Assembly (NCBI RefSeq): GCF_900143625.1
Contig: NZ_FRFF01000103.1
Coordinates: 62,001 to 126,000, forward strand
DNA from: Nocardiopsis sp. JB363
GTDB taxonomy: Bacteria; Actinomycetota; Actinomycetes; Streptosporangiales; Streptosporangiaceae
Direction: 5' to 3'
Length of the DNA stretch: 64,000 bases
Shown here: one piece after another, positions 7,918-17,304 of the stretch
Position numbering within the stretch: the stretch's first letter is position 1
How the letters are laid out: every line of letters begins with the position of its first letter
The notes under the pieces: generated by a model
Told to the model about the DNA's origin: nothing
Databases searched by the model: none
The model's input: only the letters and a program-made list of their open reading frames with translations
Position numbers and translations under genes: made by a program

Positions 7918-10900
7918 GTGGCGAAGGTCCGGGTGTACGAACTCGCGAAAGAGTTCGGTGTAGAGAGCAAGGCCGTGCTGGCCAAGCTCAACGAGATGGG
8001 CGAATTCGTTCGTTCGGCGTCCTCCACGATAGAGGCCCCCGTCGTTCGACGCCTACAAGAAGCTTTCAACGATGGCTCCGACGGTGGCAAGAAGGGTGGA
8101 TCGGCTGCCAAGCCGACCCCCAAGCCCTCCGCCGGTGCCCCCGCGCGCCCCACGGCTCCCAAGCCGGGGCCCGCACCCAAGCCGGGTCCGAAGCCGGCTC
8201 CGGCCGCCAAGCCCGAGGCCCCGGCTCCGGCCGCCAAGCCGACGGTTCAGGACGACAAGCCCGCGGCTCCGGCTCCGGCTCCGGCCGAGAAGCCGTCCGC
8301 CCCGGTCGACAAGCCCGCGGTCCCGACGTTCGAGGCCGCGCCCAAGCCCGGCCCGAAGCCGGGTCCCAAGGCTCCGCGTGGCGACGCGCCCAAGCCGGGT
8401 CCGAAGTCGAGCCCCGGTGGGCAGCAGGGCGGCGACGACCGGCCGCAGCGTGGCGAGCGTGGTGGCCGTGACGGCGGCCGTGCTCCGCGTCCGGGCGGTC
8501 CCCGTCCGGGCCCGCGTCCGGGCAACAACCCGTTCGCGTCCAACGCCTCCGGCATGGGTTCCAAGCCGGCCCCGCGTCCCGGTGGTGCTCAGGGCGGCCA
8601 GGGCGGCCAGGGTGGTCAGGGCGCTCCGCGTCCGGGCCCGCGTCCCGGCCCGCAGGGCGGCGACCGTGCTCCGCGTCCGGGCGGTCCCCGTCCGGGTCCG
8701 CGTCCCGGCCCGCAGGGCGGCGACCGTGCTCCGCGTCCGGGCGGCGGTGCTCCGCGCCCCGGTGGCGGTCAGGGCGCTCCGCGTCCCGGCGGTGCCGCGG
8801 GTGCTCCGCGCCCCGGTGGCGGTCAGGGCGCTCCGCGTCCCGGCGGTCCCCGTCCCAGCCCGATGAACATGCCCTCGTCCCGTCCGGCCGCACCCGCGGG
8901 TGGCGGTCGTGGTGGCGGTGGCGGTCGCCCCGGTGGCGGCGGCCGCGGCCGGGGCGGCGCTCCGGCGGGCCCGCGTCCCGGTGGCGGCGGCGGTCCGCGT
9001 CCCGGTGGTTTCGGTGGTCGTCCCGGTGGCGGCGGCCGTGGCCGCGGTGGCGGAACGGCCGGTGCGTTCGGTCGTCCGGGCGGTCGTCCCGGGCGTGCGC
9101 GCAAGTCCAAGAAGCAGCGTCGTCAGGAGTTCCACGACCTTGCGGCACCGTCCTTCGGTGGCGTCAAGATCCCGAGCGGCAACGGTCAGTCCATCCGACT
9201 GTCCCGTGGCGCTTCGCTGTCGGACTTCGGTGACAAGATCGACGTCAACCCGGCGTCGCTCGTCCAGGTCATGATGCACCTGGGTGAGATGGTCACCGCG
9301 ACCCAGTCGCTGCCCGACGAGGTCCTGCACCTGCTCGGTGAAGAGCTCACCTACAAGGTCGAGGTCGTCAGCCCCGAGGACGAGGACCGCCAGCTCCTGG
9401 AGTCCTTCTCCATCGAGTTCGGTGAGAACGAGGGCGGCAACGCCGAGTTGCGTCCGCGTCCGCCGGTGGTCACCGTCATGGGTCACGTCGACCACGGTAA
9501 GACCCGACTGCTGGACACCATCCGTAAGACCAACGTCTCCAGTGGCGAGGCCGGCGGAATCACCCAGCACATCGGTGCCTACCAGGTCGCCACCGAGGTG
9601 GACGGCGAAGAGCGCAAGATCACCTTCATCGACACCCCTGGTCACGAGGCGTTCACCGCCATGCGTGCCCGTGGTGCGAAGGTCACCGACGTCGCGGTTC
9701 TGGTCGTGGCGGCCGACGACGGCGTCAAGCCGCAGACGGCCGAGGCCATCGACCACGCCAAGGCGGCCGAGGTGCCGATCGTGGTCGCGGTCAACAAGAT
9801 CGACGTCGAAGGCGCCGACCCGCAGCGGGTGCGCGCTCAGATGACCGAGTACGGCCTGGTGGCCGAGGAGTTCGGTGGCGACGTCCAGTTCGTGGACATC
9901 TCCGCCCTCCGCGGCGACAACATCGACTCCCTGCTGGAGTCGATCGTGCTGACCTCCGACGCGGCTCTGGACCTCCAGGCCAACCCGGACATGTCGGCGC
10001 AGGGTCTGGCCATCGAGGCCTACCTGGACCGCGGTCGCGGTTCCATGGCCACGGTGCTGGTCCAGCGAGGCACGCTCAACGTCGGTGACTCCATCGTCTG
10101 TGGCGACGCCCACGGTCGCGTTCGCGCCATGCTCGACGAGCACGGCGAGAACGTGCAGACGGCCGAGCCGTCCCGTCCGGTCCAGGTCCTGGGTCTGACC
10201 AACGTGCCCAGCGCCGGTGACAACTTCCTGGTCGTCAAGGACGACCGCGTGGCCCGTCAGATCGCCCAGCAGCGTGAGGCGCGCGAGCGTTTCGCCCAGC
10301 AGGCGAAGTCGGCCCGTCGGGTCACCCTCGACAACTGGCAGTCCGCCATCAAGGAAGGCGAGCGCTCCGAGCTGCTGCTCCTCCTCAAGGGCGACATGTC
10401 CGGTTCGGTCGAGGCGCTCGAAGAGTCGTTGCTCAAGATCGACGCCGGTGGCGACGAGGTCAGCATCCGGATCATCGGACGCGGCGTCGGTGCCATCACG
10501 CAGAACGACATCAACCTGGCGTCGTCCGCGGACGCGATCATCGTCGGCTTCAACGTTCGGCCCGAGGGCAAGAACAGCCAGCTGGCGGACCGCATGGGCG
10601 TCGACATCCGGTACTACTCGGTCATCTACCAGGCCATCGACGAGGTCGAAGCCGCGGTCAAGGGTCTCCTCAAGCCCATCTACGAGGAGGTCCAGCTCGG
10701 CAGCGCCGAGATCCGCGAGGTCTTCAAGGTGCCGAAGATCGGTAACGTCGCCGGTTCCATCGTCCGGAGCGGCCTCATCCGCCGCAACAGCAAGGCGCGT
10801 CTCATCCGCGAGGGGGTCGTCATCTCCGACAACCTCAACGTCGATTCGCTGCGGCGCTTCAAGGACGACGCCACCGAGGTCCGCGAGGGCTTCGAGTGCG

Positions 10901-10980
10901 GTATCGGTGTCGGTTACAGGGACATCCGGGTCGAGGACGTCATCGAGACCTACGAGATGCAGGAGAAGCCCCGCGACTAG
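7918..10980 (+). CDS. infB: Translation initiation factor IF-2 with a long Pro/Gly/Arg-rich insert
   Basis: 1020 residues, as in other actinomycetes. IF-2 is the GTPase that places initiator tRNA on the ribosome. A small N-terminal IF2N domain (about 3-45, [20 protein letters not shown]) is followed by about 340 residues of low-complexity Ala/Pro/Lys and then Gly/Arg/Pro sequence with repeated [13 protein letters not shown] units. A second IF2N domain lies at about 440-495. The G domain has GHVDHGKT (about 522), DTPGHEAF and NKID, and the C-terminal domains bind initiator tRNA. The GTG start has AAGGAG 4 bases upstream. The low-complexity part is encoded by imperfect DNA repeats at about 8,470-9,100. 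Confidence 0.97.
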   Translation: MAKVRVYELAKEFGVESKAVLAKLNEMGEFVRSASSTIEAPVVRRLQEAFNDGSDGGKKGGSAAKPTPKPSAGAPARPTAPKPGPAPKPGPKPAPAAKPEAPAPAAKPTVQDDKPAAPAPAPAEKPSAPVDKPAVPTFEAAPKPGPKPGPKAPRGDAPKPGPKSSPGGQQGGDDRPQRGERGGRDGGRAPRPGGPRPGPRPGNNPFASNASGMGSKPAPRPGGAQGGQGGQGGQGAPRPGPRPGPQGGDRAPRPGGPRPGPRPGPQGGDRAPRPGGGAPRPGGGQGAPRPGGAAGAPRPGGGQGAPRPGGPRPSPMNMPSSRPAAPAGGGRGGGGGRPGGGGRGRGGAPAGPRPGGGGGPRPGGFGGRPGGGGRGRGGGTAGAFGRPGGRPGRARKSKKQRRQEFHDLAAPSFGGVKIPSGNGQSIRLSRGASLSDFGDKIDVNPASLVQVMMHLGEMVTATQSLPDEVLHLLGEELTYKVEVVSPEDEDRQLLESFSIEFGENEGGNAELRPRPPVVTVMGHVDHGKTRLLDTIRKTNVSSGEAGGITQHIGAYQVATEVDGEERKITFIDTPGHEAFTAMRARGAKVTDVAVLVVAADDGVKPQTAEAIDHAKAAEVPIVVAVNKIDVEGADPQRVRAQMTEYGLVAEEFGGDVQFVDISALRGDNIDSLLESIVLTSDAALDLQANPDMSAQGLAIEAYLDRGRGSMATVLVQRGTLNVGDSIVCGDAHGRVRAMLDEHGENVQTAEPSRPVQVLGLTNVPSAGDNFLVVKDDRVARQIAQQREARERFAQQAKSARRVTLDNWQSAIKEGERSELLLLLKGDMSGSVEALEESLLKIDAGGDEVSIRIIGRGVGAITQNDINLASSADAIIVGFNVRPEGKNSQLADRMGVDIRYYSVIYQAIDEVEAAVKGLLKPIYEEVQLGSAEIREVFKVPKIGNVAGSIVRSGLIRRNSKARLIREGVVISDNLNVDSLRRFKDDATEVREGFECGIGVGYRDIRVEDVIETYEMQEKPRD
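8470..9100 (+). repeat. Imperfect tandem repeats inside infB encoding Gly/Pro/Arg-rich linker
   Basis: The DNA repeats units of about 20-75 bases, for example ggcccgcagggcggcgaccg, which recurs at about 8,648 and 8,708, with flanking cgtgctccgcgtccgggcgg. They encode APRPGG and GPRPGPRPG motifs. Such repeats can expand or contract by slippage. They are part of the coding sequence and not a CRISPR array, because there are no equal spacers. Confidence 0.8.
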
Positions 10981-11000
10981 TCGTGCGGACTGATCCACCT

Positions 11001-11030
11001 GGGGCCCCGGACCGTCGTGTCCGGGGCCCC
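11001..11030 (+). terminator. Hairpin after infB
   Basis: An 11-bp perfect stem GGGGCCCCGGA/TCCGGGGCCCC has an 8-base loop and starts 20 bases after the infB stop. A short gcctttgcc follows. It probably ends or weakens infB transcription, leaving DUF503-rbfA-truB to read-through or to a promoter in the next 35 bases. Confidence 0.75.
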
Positions 11031-11066
11031 GCCTTTGCCGGCTCACACAACACCACAGGTGATCAC

Positions 11067-11363
11067 TTGTACGTTGGGGCGTTGACTCTGGACGTGCTCC
11101 TCGGAGACGTCCACTCGCTCAAGCAGAAGCGGTCGTTGGTCCGTCCGATCATCGCCGAGCTGCGCCGGAAGTTCTCGGTGTCGGTCTCGGAGGTGGGCGA
11201 ACACGACCTCTACCGTCGAGCGAAGATCGGTGTCGCGGTGGTCGCTCCCACGGCCGCCCATGCCAGGGACCAGATGGACACCTGTGAGCGTTTCGTCGCG
11301 GGCCGTCCCGAACTGGAGCTGCTGTCCGCCAGGCAGCGGCTCTTCAACGAAGAGGAAGACTGA
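11067..11363 (+). CDS. DUF503 family protein (YlxP-like)
   Basis: 98 residues from a TTG start. AGGTG lies 5 bases upstream, and the protein then begins (M)YVGALTLDVLLGDVHSLKQK, the standard family start. YlxP-like proteins lie between infB and rbfA in many Gram-positives. They are small ferredoxin-like-fold proteins suspected to help ribosome assembly, with no proven activity. The core SVSVSEVGEHDLYRRAKIGV is present. Longer frames using upstream ATG codons run back into infB and are not credible. rbfA starts 2 bases after the stop, so the two are translated together. Confidence 0.85.
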   Translation: MYVGALTLDVLLGDVHSLKQKRSLVRPIIAELRRKFSVSVSEVGEHDLYRRAKIGVAVVAPTAAHARDQMDTCERFVAGRPELELLSARQRLFNEEED

Positions 11364-11365
11364 CG

Positions 11366-11803
11366 ATGGTCGACGCAGCACGCGCGCGCAAGATCGCCGA
11401 CCGGATCCAGCGCATCGTCGCCGAGATGCTGGACCGGCGGATCAAGGACCCGCGCCTGGGATTCGTCACCGTGACCGACGCCCGCATCACCGCTGACCTG
11501 CGGGACGCCACGGTGTACTACACGGTGTTCGGGTCTCCCGAGGAGAAGGCGGACAGTGCGGCCGCCTTGGAGAGCGCCAAGGGCGTGATCCGTAGTGAGG
11601 TCGGTCGACAGACCGGCATCCGACACACGCCGAGCCTGACCTTCGTCCTCGACGACGTGCAGGAGAACGCCCAGCACATCGAGGAGTTGCTGGTCAAGGC
11701 GCGTAAGTCCGACGAGGAGGTGGCTCAGCGGGCCACCGGTGCCGAGCCCGCGGGTGAGGCCGACCCGTACAAGGCCCCTCGTGAGGACGACGAGGACGAG
11801 TGA
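11366..11803 (+). CDS. rbfA: Ribosome-binding factor A
   Basis: 145 residues. RbfA binds the 30S subunit and helps mature the 5' end of 16S rRNA. Family signals are RKIADRIQRIVAEMLDRRIK, DPRLGFVTVTDARITADLRD and QTGIRHTPSLTFVLDD. The acidic tail after about residue 115 (EDDEDE) is typical of actinomycetes. It starts 2 bases after the DUF503 stop, and truB follows 56 bases later. Confidence 0.96.
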   Translation: MVDAARARKIADRIQRIVAEMLDRRIKDPRLGFVTVTDARITADLRDATVYYTVFGSPEEKADSAAALESAKGVIRSEVGRQTGIRHTPSLTFVLDDVQENAQHIEELLVKARKSDEEVAQRATGAEPAGEADPYKAPREDDEDE

Positions 11804-11859
11804 CCACCGGGGCGGCGGTGACGGCCGCCGTCCCACCCCTCTTCCCCTGAAGGAGCACC

Positions 11860-12747
11860 ATGGCCGAGAGCGGCGTCGTGGTCGTTGACAAACCCGCCGA
11901 CTGGACCTCGCACGACGTGGTCGCCAAGACCCGTGGTCTGGCGCGCACCCGGCGTGTGGGGCACGCGGGCACCCTGGATCCGATGGCCACCGGGGTGCTG
12001 GTGCTGGGGATCGAGAAGGGCACCAAGCTGCTCGGTCACCTGACCCTGACCGAGAAGACCTACGAGGCGACCATCCGGTTGGGCCTGGACACCAACACCG
12101 ATGACGCGGAGGGAGAGCCCGGTGTCCGCACCGACGCCTCCGCCGTCACCGAGGAGGGGGTCCGCGCGGCCGTCGCGAAGCTGACCGGTGTGATCTCGCA
12201 GGTGCCGCCGCAGGTCAGCGCGATCAAGGTGGACGGCAAGCGCGCCTACAAGTCGGCCCGCGAGGGCAAGGAGGTCGCGCTCAAGGCCCGTGAGGTCACC
12301 GTCTCCGAGTTCGAGGTGACCGACATCCGCCGTGCGGAGGACGCCGAGGGCGGATTCGTCGACGTGGACGCGGTCATCGGCTGCTCCAGTGGCACCTACA
12401 TCCGCTCACTGGCTCGCGACATGGGTACCGACCTGGGTGTCGGCGGCCACCTGACCGCTCTACGGCGCACCCGCGTGGGCCCTTACGACCTTTCCCAGGC
12501 CCGCACCCTGGAGGAACTCGCCAAGGAGTTCACCCAGGTCCCGCTGTCCCAGGCGGTGGCGGCGGCGTTCCCGGTGCGCACCATGGACGAGACCGAGACC
12601 CGCGCCATCCGGTACGGCAACCGCATCGGTGAGAGTTCCCTGGGCGAGGGCCCCGTGGGCCTGTTCGCCCCGGACGGCACCGTGGTGGCGTTGGGCGAGA
12701 ACCGTCCCGGCCACATGAAGCCGATCGTCGTGTTCACCCCCGCCTGA
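11860..12747 (+). CDS. truB: tRNA pseudouridine(55) synthase
   Basis: 295 residues. It converts U55 of the tRNA T-loop to pseudouridine. The start GVVVVDKPADWTSHDVV and the catalytic block HAGTLDPMATGVL (Asp at about residue 43) are clear, as are SAIKVDGKRAYKSARE and SSGTYIRSLARDMG. A C-terminal PUA-like region ends in VALGENRPGHMKPIVVF. AAGGAGC lies 5 bases before the ATG. This is the last gene of the infB-rbfA-truB run before a non-coding gap. Confidence 0.96.
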   Translation: MAESGVVVVDKPADWTSHDVVAKTRGLARTRRVGHAGTLDPMATGVLVLGIEKGTKLLGHLTLTEKTYEATIRLGLDTNTDDAEGEPGVRTDASAVTEEGVRAAVAKLTGVISQVPPQVSAIKVDGKRAYKSAREGKEVALKAREVTVSEFEVTDIRRAEDAEGGFVDVDAVIGCSSGTYIRSLARDMGTDLGVGGHLTALRRTRVGPYDLSQARTLEELAKEFTQVPLSQAVAAAFPVRTMDETETRAIRYGNRIGESSLGEGPVGLFAPDGTVVALGENRPGHMKPIVVFTPA

Positions 12748-12771
12748 CGAAGCCCGGCGTCCTCCGGCCCT

Positions 12772-12925
12772 TCAGATCTTGATGACGGTTGCTTCGTCCC
12801 CACAGAGTTTCCGTAGGTCGTCAGGATCCGAAGTGAGGATGGTGACCGGTCCGGGAGACGCCAACGCCGTGGCACACAGCATCGCGTCGATGGCGTGACG
12901 ATGGCCGTGTAGACCTGTCTCGGCC
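12772..12925 (-). pseudogene. Remnant of a VapC-like PIN-domain toxin gene (3' end only)
   Basis: On the minus strand the frame ending with TGA at 12772-12774 reads HRHAIDAMLCATAL, TILTSDPDDLRKLC and ATVIKI. This matches the C-terminal third of PIN-domain ribonucleases: the third acidic residue in AIDA, then the TSDPDDL motif and a closing beta-strand. Upstream of about 12,925 the frame turns into unrelated Arg/Pro-rich sequence that is antisense to ribF, and no PIN N-terminus or antitoxin gene is present. It is therefore a fragment. It lies where truB and ribF are usually close, so a VapBC locus probably inserted here and decayed. Confidence 0.65.
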
Positions 12926-13104
12926 GGCAAGCGGGTGGCATCTCTCGCTGTGTGCGGATTATTCGAAAGTTCCGCGTCGAACTTCGGGGAACGCGTGGGG
13001 CGGAACGGGTGTGGTGGGCCACACCGCCCGCGTGGCGAAGGACGCCCCGGCGACGTGGCACGCTTGAGAACGGACCACATCTCGACGAGCAAGGGGAGCC
13101 GAAC

Positions 13105-14067
13105 GTGCGGAGATGGGACGGGTTGGGCGACATTCCCACCGACTGGGGGCGCTCCGTGGTGGCGATCGGTGTCTTCGACGGTGTGCACCGCGGCCACCAG
13201 GCCATCCTGGCCTCCGCCGTCGCCCACGGGCGCGACCTGGGGTTGCCGGTGGTCGTGGTCACCTTCGACCCCCACCCCGAACGCGTGCTGCGCGGTCGTG
13301 CCCCCTCGGTGCTCACCCCGGTGGACCGCCGGGTCGGGCTCCTGGGGGAACAGGGCGCCGACGCGGTGTGCGTGCTGCCCTTCACCAAGGAACTCTCCGC
13401 GCTGGGCCCGGAGGAGTTCGTCCGTCAGATCCTCGTCGACCGTCTCGGCGCCGCCGCCGTGGTGGTGGGGGAGGACTTCCGGTTCGGGCACCGGGCCGCC
13501 GGGGACGTCGCCGCCCTGGCTCGCTTGGGCGAGGAGTTCGGGTTCGACGCGGACGGGGTGAAGCTGGTCGCCGAGGGGGAGGCCATCACCTCCACCCGGG
13601 TCCGCGGCCTCCTCGACGAGGGTGACGTGTCCGGCGCCGCGGAGCTCTTGGGCCGTCCGCACCGGGTCGGCGGTGAGATCGTGCACGGGGCGGCCCGTGG
13701 GCGAGAGCTGCTCGGGTTCCCCACGGCCAACATGGACCTGCCGCCGGACACCGCCGTCCCCGGTGACGGCGTGTACGCCGGGTGGCTCGGCCGTCTGGAA
13801 CCCGCCACCGGACACGAGTCGCGTTGGCCGGCCGCGATCTCGGTGGGCACCAATCCCACCTTCGACGGGGCCGAACGCACCGTGGAGGCCTACGCGCTGG
13901 ACCGTGACGACCTGGATCTGTACGGGCTGATGATGGTCGTGGACTTCACGGCGCGTATTCGTGGGCAGGAACGGTTCGACGACATCGACGAGCTGATCGT
14001 GGCGATGCGGCGCGACGTGGACCGGTGCCGTGAGGTTCTCGCCGCCGAGTCCGAGGACACTCCCTGA
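13105..14067 (+). CDS. ribF: Bifunctional riboflavin kinase / FAD synthetase
   Basis: 320 residues. It phosphorylates riboflavin to FMN and adenylates FMN to FAD. The N-terminal nucleotidyltransferase shows IGVFDGVHRGHQA, VTFDPHPERVLRG, GEDFRFGHRAAGD and the STRVRGLLDEGD motif. The C-terminal kinase domain begins near residue 185 with GRPHRVGGEIVHGAARGREL and GFPTANM, and ends ARIRGQERFD. The GTG start at 13105 has AAGGGGAG upstream. The in-frame ATG at 12952 would add an atypical Arg-rich leader and is rejected. Confidence 0.95.
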   Translation: MRRWDGLGDIPTDWGRSVVAIGVFDGVHRGHQAILASAVAHGRDLGLPVVVVTFDPHPERVLRGRAPSVLTPVDRRVGLLGEQGADAVCVLPFTKELSALGPEEFVRQILVDRLGAAAVVVGEDFRFGHRAAGDVAALARLGEEFGFDADGVKLVAEGEAITSTRVRGLLDEGDVSGAAELLGRPHRVGGEIVHGAARGRELLGFPTANMDLPPDTAVPGDGVYAGWLGRLEPATGHESRWPAAISVGTNPTFDGAERTVEAYALDRDDLDLYGLMMVVDFTARIRGQERFDDIDELIVAMRRDVDRCREVLAAESEDTP

Positions 14068-14326
14068 GCCCCGGCGAGTCCGGGATCACGGTCGAGGTGG
14101 GCCGATCGGCCCCTGAACTGCGGTAAGCTGGAGTCGTTCACGTGTGCCCTCGTTCGGCCCGCCCTCAAGGGCGGTGGAGTCGAGGGAGCGCGGTGCACCC
14201 GCGCCATCGGCGGCGGGCCGCGCACAACACACGCGACGGTGACTGTACGTACGCGCGGTCACCGTGTCCGACCCCGTCACGTGCCGGGGTTCGCCCCGCG
14301 TACCGAATCATGAGTGAAGGAGCGTT
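14068..14326 (+). promoter_or_regulatory. rpsO promoter and leader
   Basis: 259 bases without a gene. A TAAGCT hexamer near 14,124 could be a -10 element. An 8-bp inverted repeat ACGGTGAC/GTCACCGT at 14236-14243 and 14258-14265 would form a hairpin about 60 bases before the start codon. S15 commonly binds its own leader RNA to limit translation, so this hairpin is a candidate site. That link is inference. GAAGGAG precedes the GTG start. Confidence 0.45.
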
Positions 14327-14596
14327 GTGTCGATCGACACCGCCACCAAGGAAAAGATCGTTGCCGAGTACGGCATCAAAGAGGGTGACACCGGATCCCC
14401 CGAGGTCCAGATCGCGCTGCTGACGCACCGCATCACCGAGCTCACCGAGCACCTCAAGGACCACAAGCACGACCACCACAGCCGCCGTGGTCTGCTGCTG
14501 CTGGTCGGCCGTCGTCGCCGTCTGCTCAAGTACGTCGCCAAGCAGGACATCACCCGCTACCGCTCGCTGATCGAGCGCCTGGGTCTGCGCCGCTAG
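14327..14596 (+). CDS. rpsO: 30S ribosomal protein S15
   Basis: 89 residues, exactly the family length. S15 binds the central domain of 16S rRNA. Signals are [39 protein letters not shown] and [15 protein letters not shown]. The GTG start has GAAGGAG 4 bases upstream. It is followed by a hairpin and then pnp, the usual rpsO-pnp order, in which the two mRNAs are often separated by processing. Confidence 0.98.
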   Translation: MSIDTATKEKIVAEYGIKEGDTGSPEVQIALLTHRITELTEHLKDHKHDHHSRRGLLLLVGRRRRLLKYVAKQDITRYRSLIERLGLRR

Positions 14597-14605
14597 GTGA
14601 ATCCG

Positions 14606-14631
14606 GAGGGAGTGGCCTCGGCCGCTCCCTC
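14606..14631 (+). terminator. Hairpin after rpsO
   Basis: GAGGGAG and CTCCCTC form the outer stem with GGC/GCC inside, followed by tttgt. It lies 9 bases after the rpsO stop. It may be a terminator or a processing site between rpsO and pnp. Confidence 0.75.
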
Positions 14632-14888
14632 TTTGTCAGTAAGGTGTAACCGGAGTGGCGGTCGACACGACCGTCGCACCACGAACCACACCCGTGCCGT
14701 TCCCCCGGTCCGACAGGGGTCGGTCCTCGGTAGTGGCCTTCGGACCCCGTCAGCGAGACGGGCCGCGGGCTTCGATCGATGACCGGCCGGCATCACCTCC
14801 GGGGCACGACGCGGGAGAGATCATGAGCGTCGCACCTCCAGGTACGCCTGGAGACGACGCGTCCCGACTGTGCAACAGGAGGTCGCCC

Positions 14889-17201
14889 ATGGAGGGCGTT
14901 TACTCTGCCGAAGCCGTGATCGACAACGGCAAGTTCGGCTCGCGTACCATCCGTTTCGAGACCGGCCGTCTGGCCCGTCAGGCCGCCGGCGCGTCCACGG
15001 TCTACCTGGACGACGAGACCGTCGTCCTGTCGGCCACCACCGCCTCGAAGCGCCCCAAGGAAAACCTCGACTTCTTCCCGCTGACGGTGGACGTCGAGGA
15101 GCGGATGTACGCCGCCGGCCGTATCCCCGGCTCGTTCTTCCGTCGTGAGGGTCGTCCCTCCGAGGACGCCATCCTCACCTGCCGTCTCATCGACCGGCCG
15201 CTGCGTCCGTCCTTCAAGAAGGGCCTGCGCAACGAGATCCAGATCGTCGAGACGATCCTGGCCCTGCACCCCGAGCACCTGTACGACGTCGTCGCCATCA
15301 ACGCGGCCTCGATGTCCACCCAGATCTCCGGGCTGCCCTTCTCCGGTCCGATCGGCGGCGTGCGCGTCGCCCTGATCGATGGCCAGTGGGTCGGTTTCCC
15401 CACCCACTCCGAGCTGGAGAACGCCACCTTCGACATGGTCGTCGCCGGCCGTGTCCTGGAGGACGGCGACGTCGCGATCATGATGGTCGAGGCCGAGTCC
15501 ACCACCCGGACGCTGAAGCTGGTCGCCGAAGGTGCCGTCGGCCCCAACGAGCAGACCATCACCGAGGGTCTCGAAGCCGCCAAGCCCTTCATCAAGGTGC
15601 TGTGCAAGGCCCAGCAGGCCGTCGCCGACCAGGCCGGCCGTGAGCAGACCGAGTTCCCGATCTTCCTCGACTACGAGGACGACGCTTACGCCGCTGTCGA
15701 TGGCGCGGTCCGCGCGGACCTGGCCAAGGCGCTCACCATCGCCGACAAGCAGGAGCGCGAGGGCGAGCTCGACAAGATCAAGGCCGAGGTCGTCGAGAAG
15801 CTGGCCGAGGACTTCGAGGGTCGTGAGAAGGAGGTCGGCGCCGCCTTCCGTGGCTTGAGCAAGCAGCTCATGCGCGAGCGGGTGCTGCGCGACCAGGTTC
15901 GCATCGACGGTCGTGGCCCCAAGGACATCCGTCAGCTGAGCGCCGAGGTGGGCATCCTGCCGCGCGTGCACGGCTCGGCCCTCTTCGAGCGCGGTGAGAC
16001 CCAGATCATGGGTGTCACCACGCTGAACATGCTGCGCATGGAACAGACGGTTGACACGCTCAACCCGGACAAGACCAAGCGCTACATGCACAACTACAAC
16101 TTCCCGCCCTACTCCACCGGTGAGACCGGTCGGGTGGGCTCGCCCAAGCGGCGCGAGATCGGGCACGGTTCCCTGGCGGAGCGGGCCCTGCTGCCCGTGC
16201 TGCCGGCCCGCGAGGAGTTCCCGTACGCGATCCGTCAGGTCTCCGAGGCCCTCGGCTCCAACGGTTCCACCTCGATGGGTTCGGTCTGCGCCTCCACCAT
16301 GTCCTTGATGGCGGCCGGCGTGCCCCTCAAGGAGATGGTCTCCGGTATCGCGATGGGTCTGATCAGCGAGGGCGACCAGTTCGTCACGCTGACCGACATC
16401 CTCGGTGCCGAGGACGCCTTCGGCGACATGGACTTCAAGGTCGCCGGTACCCGTGACCTCATCACGGCCCTGCAGCTGGACACCAAGCTCGACGGCATCC
16501 CCGCCGAGCAGCTGGCCCTGGCCCTGCAGCAGGCCCGTGGCGCTCGTCTGGCCATCCTGGACGTCATGCTGGAGGCCATCGAGAGCCCGGCCGAGATGAG
16601 CCCGAACGCTCCGCGGATCCTCACGGTCAGGGTCCCGGTCGAGAAGATCGGTGAGGTCATCGGCCCGAAGGGCAAGATGATCAACTCGATCCAGGACGAC
16701 ACCGGCGCGGACATCTCGATCGAGGACGACGGCACCATCTACATCGGTGCCACCGACGGCCCCTCCGCCGAGGCGGCCCGGGACACGATCAACCAGATCG
16801 CCAACCCGACCATGCCCGAGGTGGGCGACCGCTACCTGGGCACCGTCGTCAAGACGACCGCCTTCGGTGCGTTCGTGTCGCTGCTGCCCGGCAAGGACGG
16901 TCTGCTGCACATCTCGCAGATCCGTAAGCTGCACGGCGGTCAGCGGATCGAGAACCTCGACGACGTGATCAGCATCGGCGAGAAGATCCAGGTCGAGATC
17001 CGCGAGATCGACGACCGCGGCAAGCTGTCCCTGGTCCCGGTCGAGGTCGTGGAGGCCGAGGCCGCCAAGAACGACGCTCCCTCCTCCGAGGCGCCCGCCG
17101 CCAAGGACGATGACGAGTCCGACGAGGACAAGGGCGAGGACGAGGGCGCCCCGCGCCGTCGCCGTCGTCGTAGCTCGGGTGGGCGTTCCGAGAACACCTG
17201 A
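14889..17201 (+). CDS. pnp: Polynucleotide phosphorylase
   Basis: 770 residues. It degrades RNA 3' to 5' with phosphate and can also synthesise guanosine polyphosphate-linked or polymeric RNA in actinomycetes. It carries two RNase PH domains (the first with [23 protein letters not shown] sequence, the second with [18 protein letters not shown]), a helical linker, a KH domain ([20 protein letters not shown]) and an S1 domain ([20 protein letters not shown]). The tail is acidic and ends in a run of arginines. The ATG at 14889 has AGGAGG at 14877-14882. An open frame back to 14655 has no family match and looks like leader sequence. Confidence 0.97.
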   Translation: MEGVYSAEAVIDNGKFGSRTIRFETGRLARQAAGASTVYLDDETVVLSATTASKRPKENLDFFPLTVDVEERMYAAGRIPGSFFRREGRPSEDAILTCRLIDRPLRPSFKKGLRNEIQIVETILALHPEHLYDVVAINAASMSTQISGLPFSGPIGGVRVALIDGQWVGFPTHSELENATFDMVVAGRVLEDGDVAIMMVEAESTTRTLKLVAEGAVGPNEQTITEGLEAAKPFIKVLCKAQQAVADQAGREQTEFPIFLDYEDDAYAAVDGAVRADLAKALTIADKQEREGELDKIKAEVVEKLAEDFEGREKEVGAAFRGLSKQLMRERVLRDQVRIDGRGPKDIRQLSAEVGILPRVHGSALFERGETQIMGVTTLNMLRMEQTVDTLNPDKTKRYMHNYNFPPYSTGETGRVGSPKRREIGHGSLAERALLPVLPAREEFPYAIRQVSEALGSNGSTSMGSVCASTMSLMAAGVPLKEMVSGIAMGLISEGDQFVTLTDILGAEDAFGDMDFKVAGTRDLITALQLDTKLDGIPAEQLALALQQARGARLAILDVMLEAIESPAEMSPNAPRILTVRVPVEKIGEVIGPKGKMINSIQDDTGADISIEDDGTIYIGATDGPSAEAARDTINQIANPTMPEVGDRYLGTVVKTTAFGAFVSLLPGKDGLLHISQIRKLHGGQRIENLDDVISIGEKIQVEIREIDDRGKLSLVPVEVVEAEAAKNDAPSSEAPAAKDDDESDEDKGEDEGAPRRRRRRSSGGRSENT

Positions 17202-17218
17202 TCGAGTTTCACCCGCCT

Positions 17219-17256
17219 GCGGGGCGGTCGCGTCTTCCAAGATGCGGCCGCCCCGC
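17219..17256 (+). terminator. Hairpin after pnp
   Basis: A 9-bp stem GCGGGGCGG/CCGCCCCGC has a 20-base loop that can extend the pairing. It starts 17 bases after the pnp stop. It is a plausible terminator or attenuator before the M16 peptidase gene. Confidence 0.65.
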
Positions 17257-17304
17257 GGTCGTACGTATGCTCAGTTGGACGTCCCGACGCTATGAAGAGG
17301 TTGC

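Noticed and set aside
8470-9100. A CRISPR-like repeat array
   Set aside because: The repeats are in frame, differ in length, have no uniform spacers and encode the IF-2 linker. No cas gene is present.
8053-11046. A 997-codon reading frame antisense to infB
   Set aside because: It follows from GC-rich codon bias in the opposite strand. It is full of Arg, Thr, Gly and Leu repeats mirroring the IF-2 linker and has no domain or ribosome site.
13105-13815. Extension of the PIN-domain fragment into a 347-residue protein on the minus strand
   Set aside because: Sequence upstream of the fragment is antisense to ribF and lacks the PIN N-terminal acidic residues.
14068-14326. A tRNA gene in the rpsO leader
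   Set aside because: The patch with ggtaagctggagtcg has no T-loop GGTTCRANYCC box or cloverleaf pairing.
14655-14888. N-terminal extension of polynucleotide phosphorylase to GTG 14655
   Set aside because: The extension has no family similarity, while the ATG at 14889 has a perfect AGGAGG site and the standard PNPase start.
14793-17240. An 815-codon frame antisense to pnp
   Set aside because: It is rich in Asp, Gly, Leu and Val, as expected from reverse GC-rich codons, with no recognisable domain.
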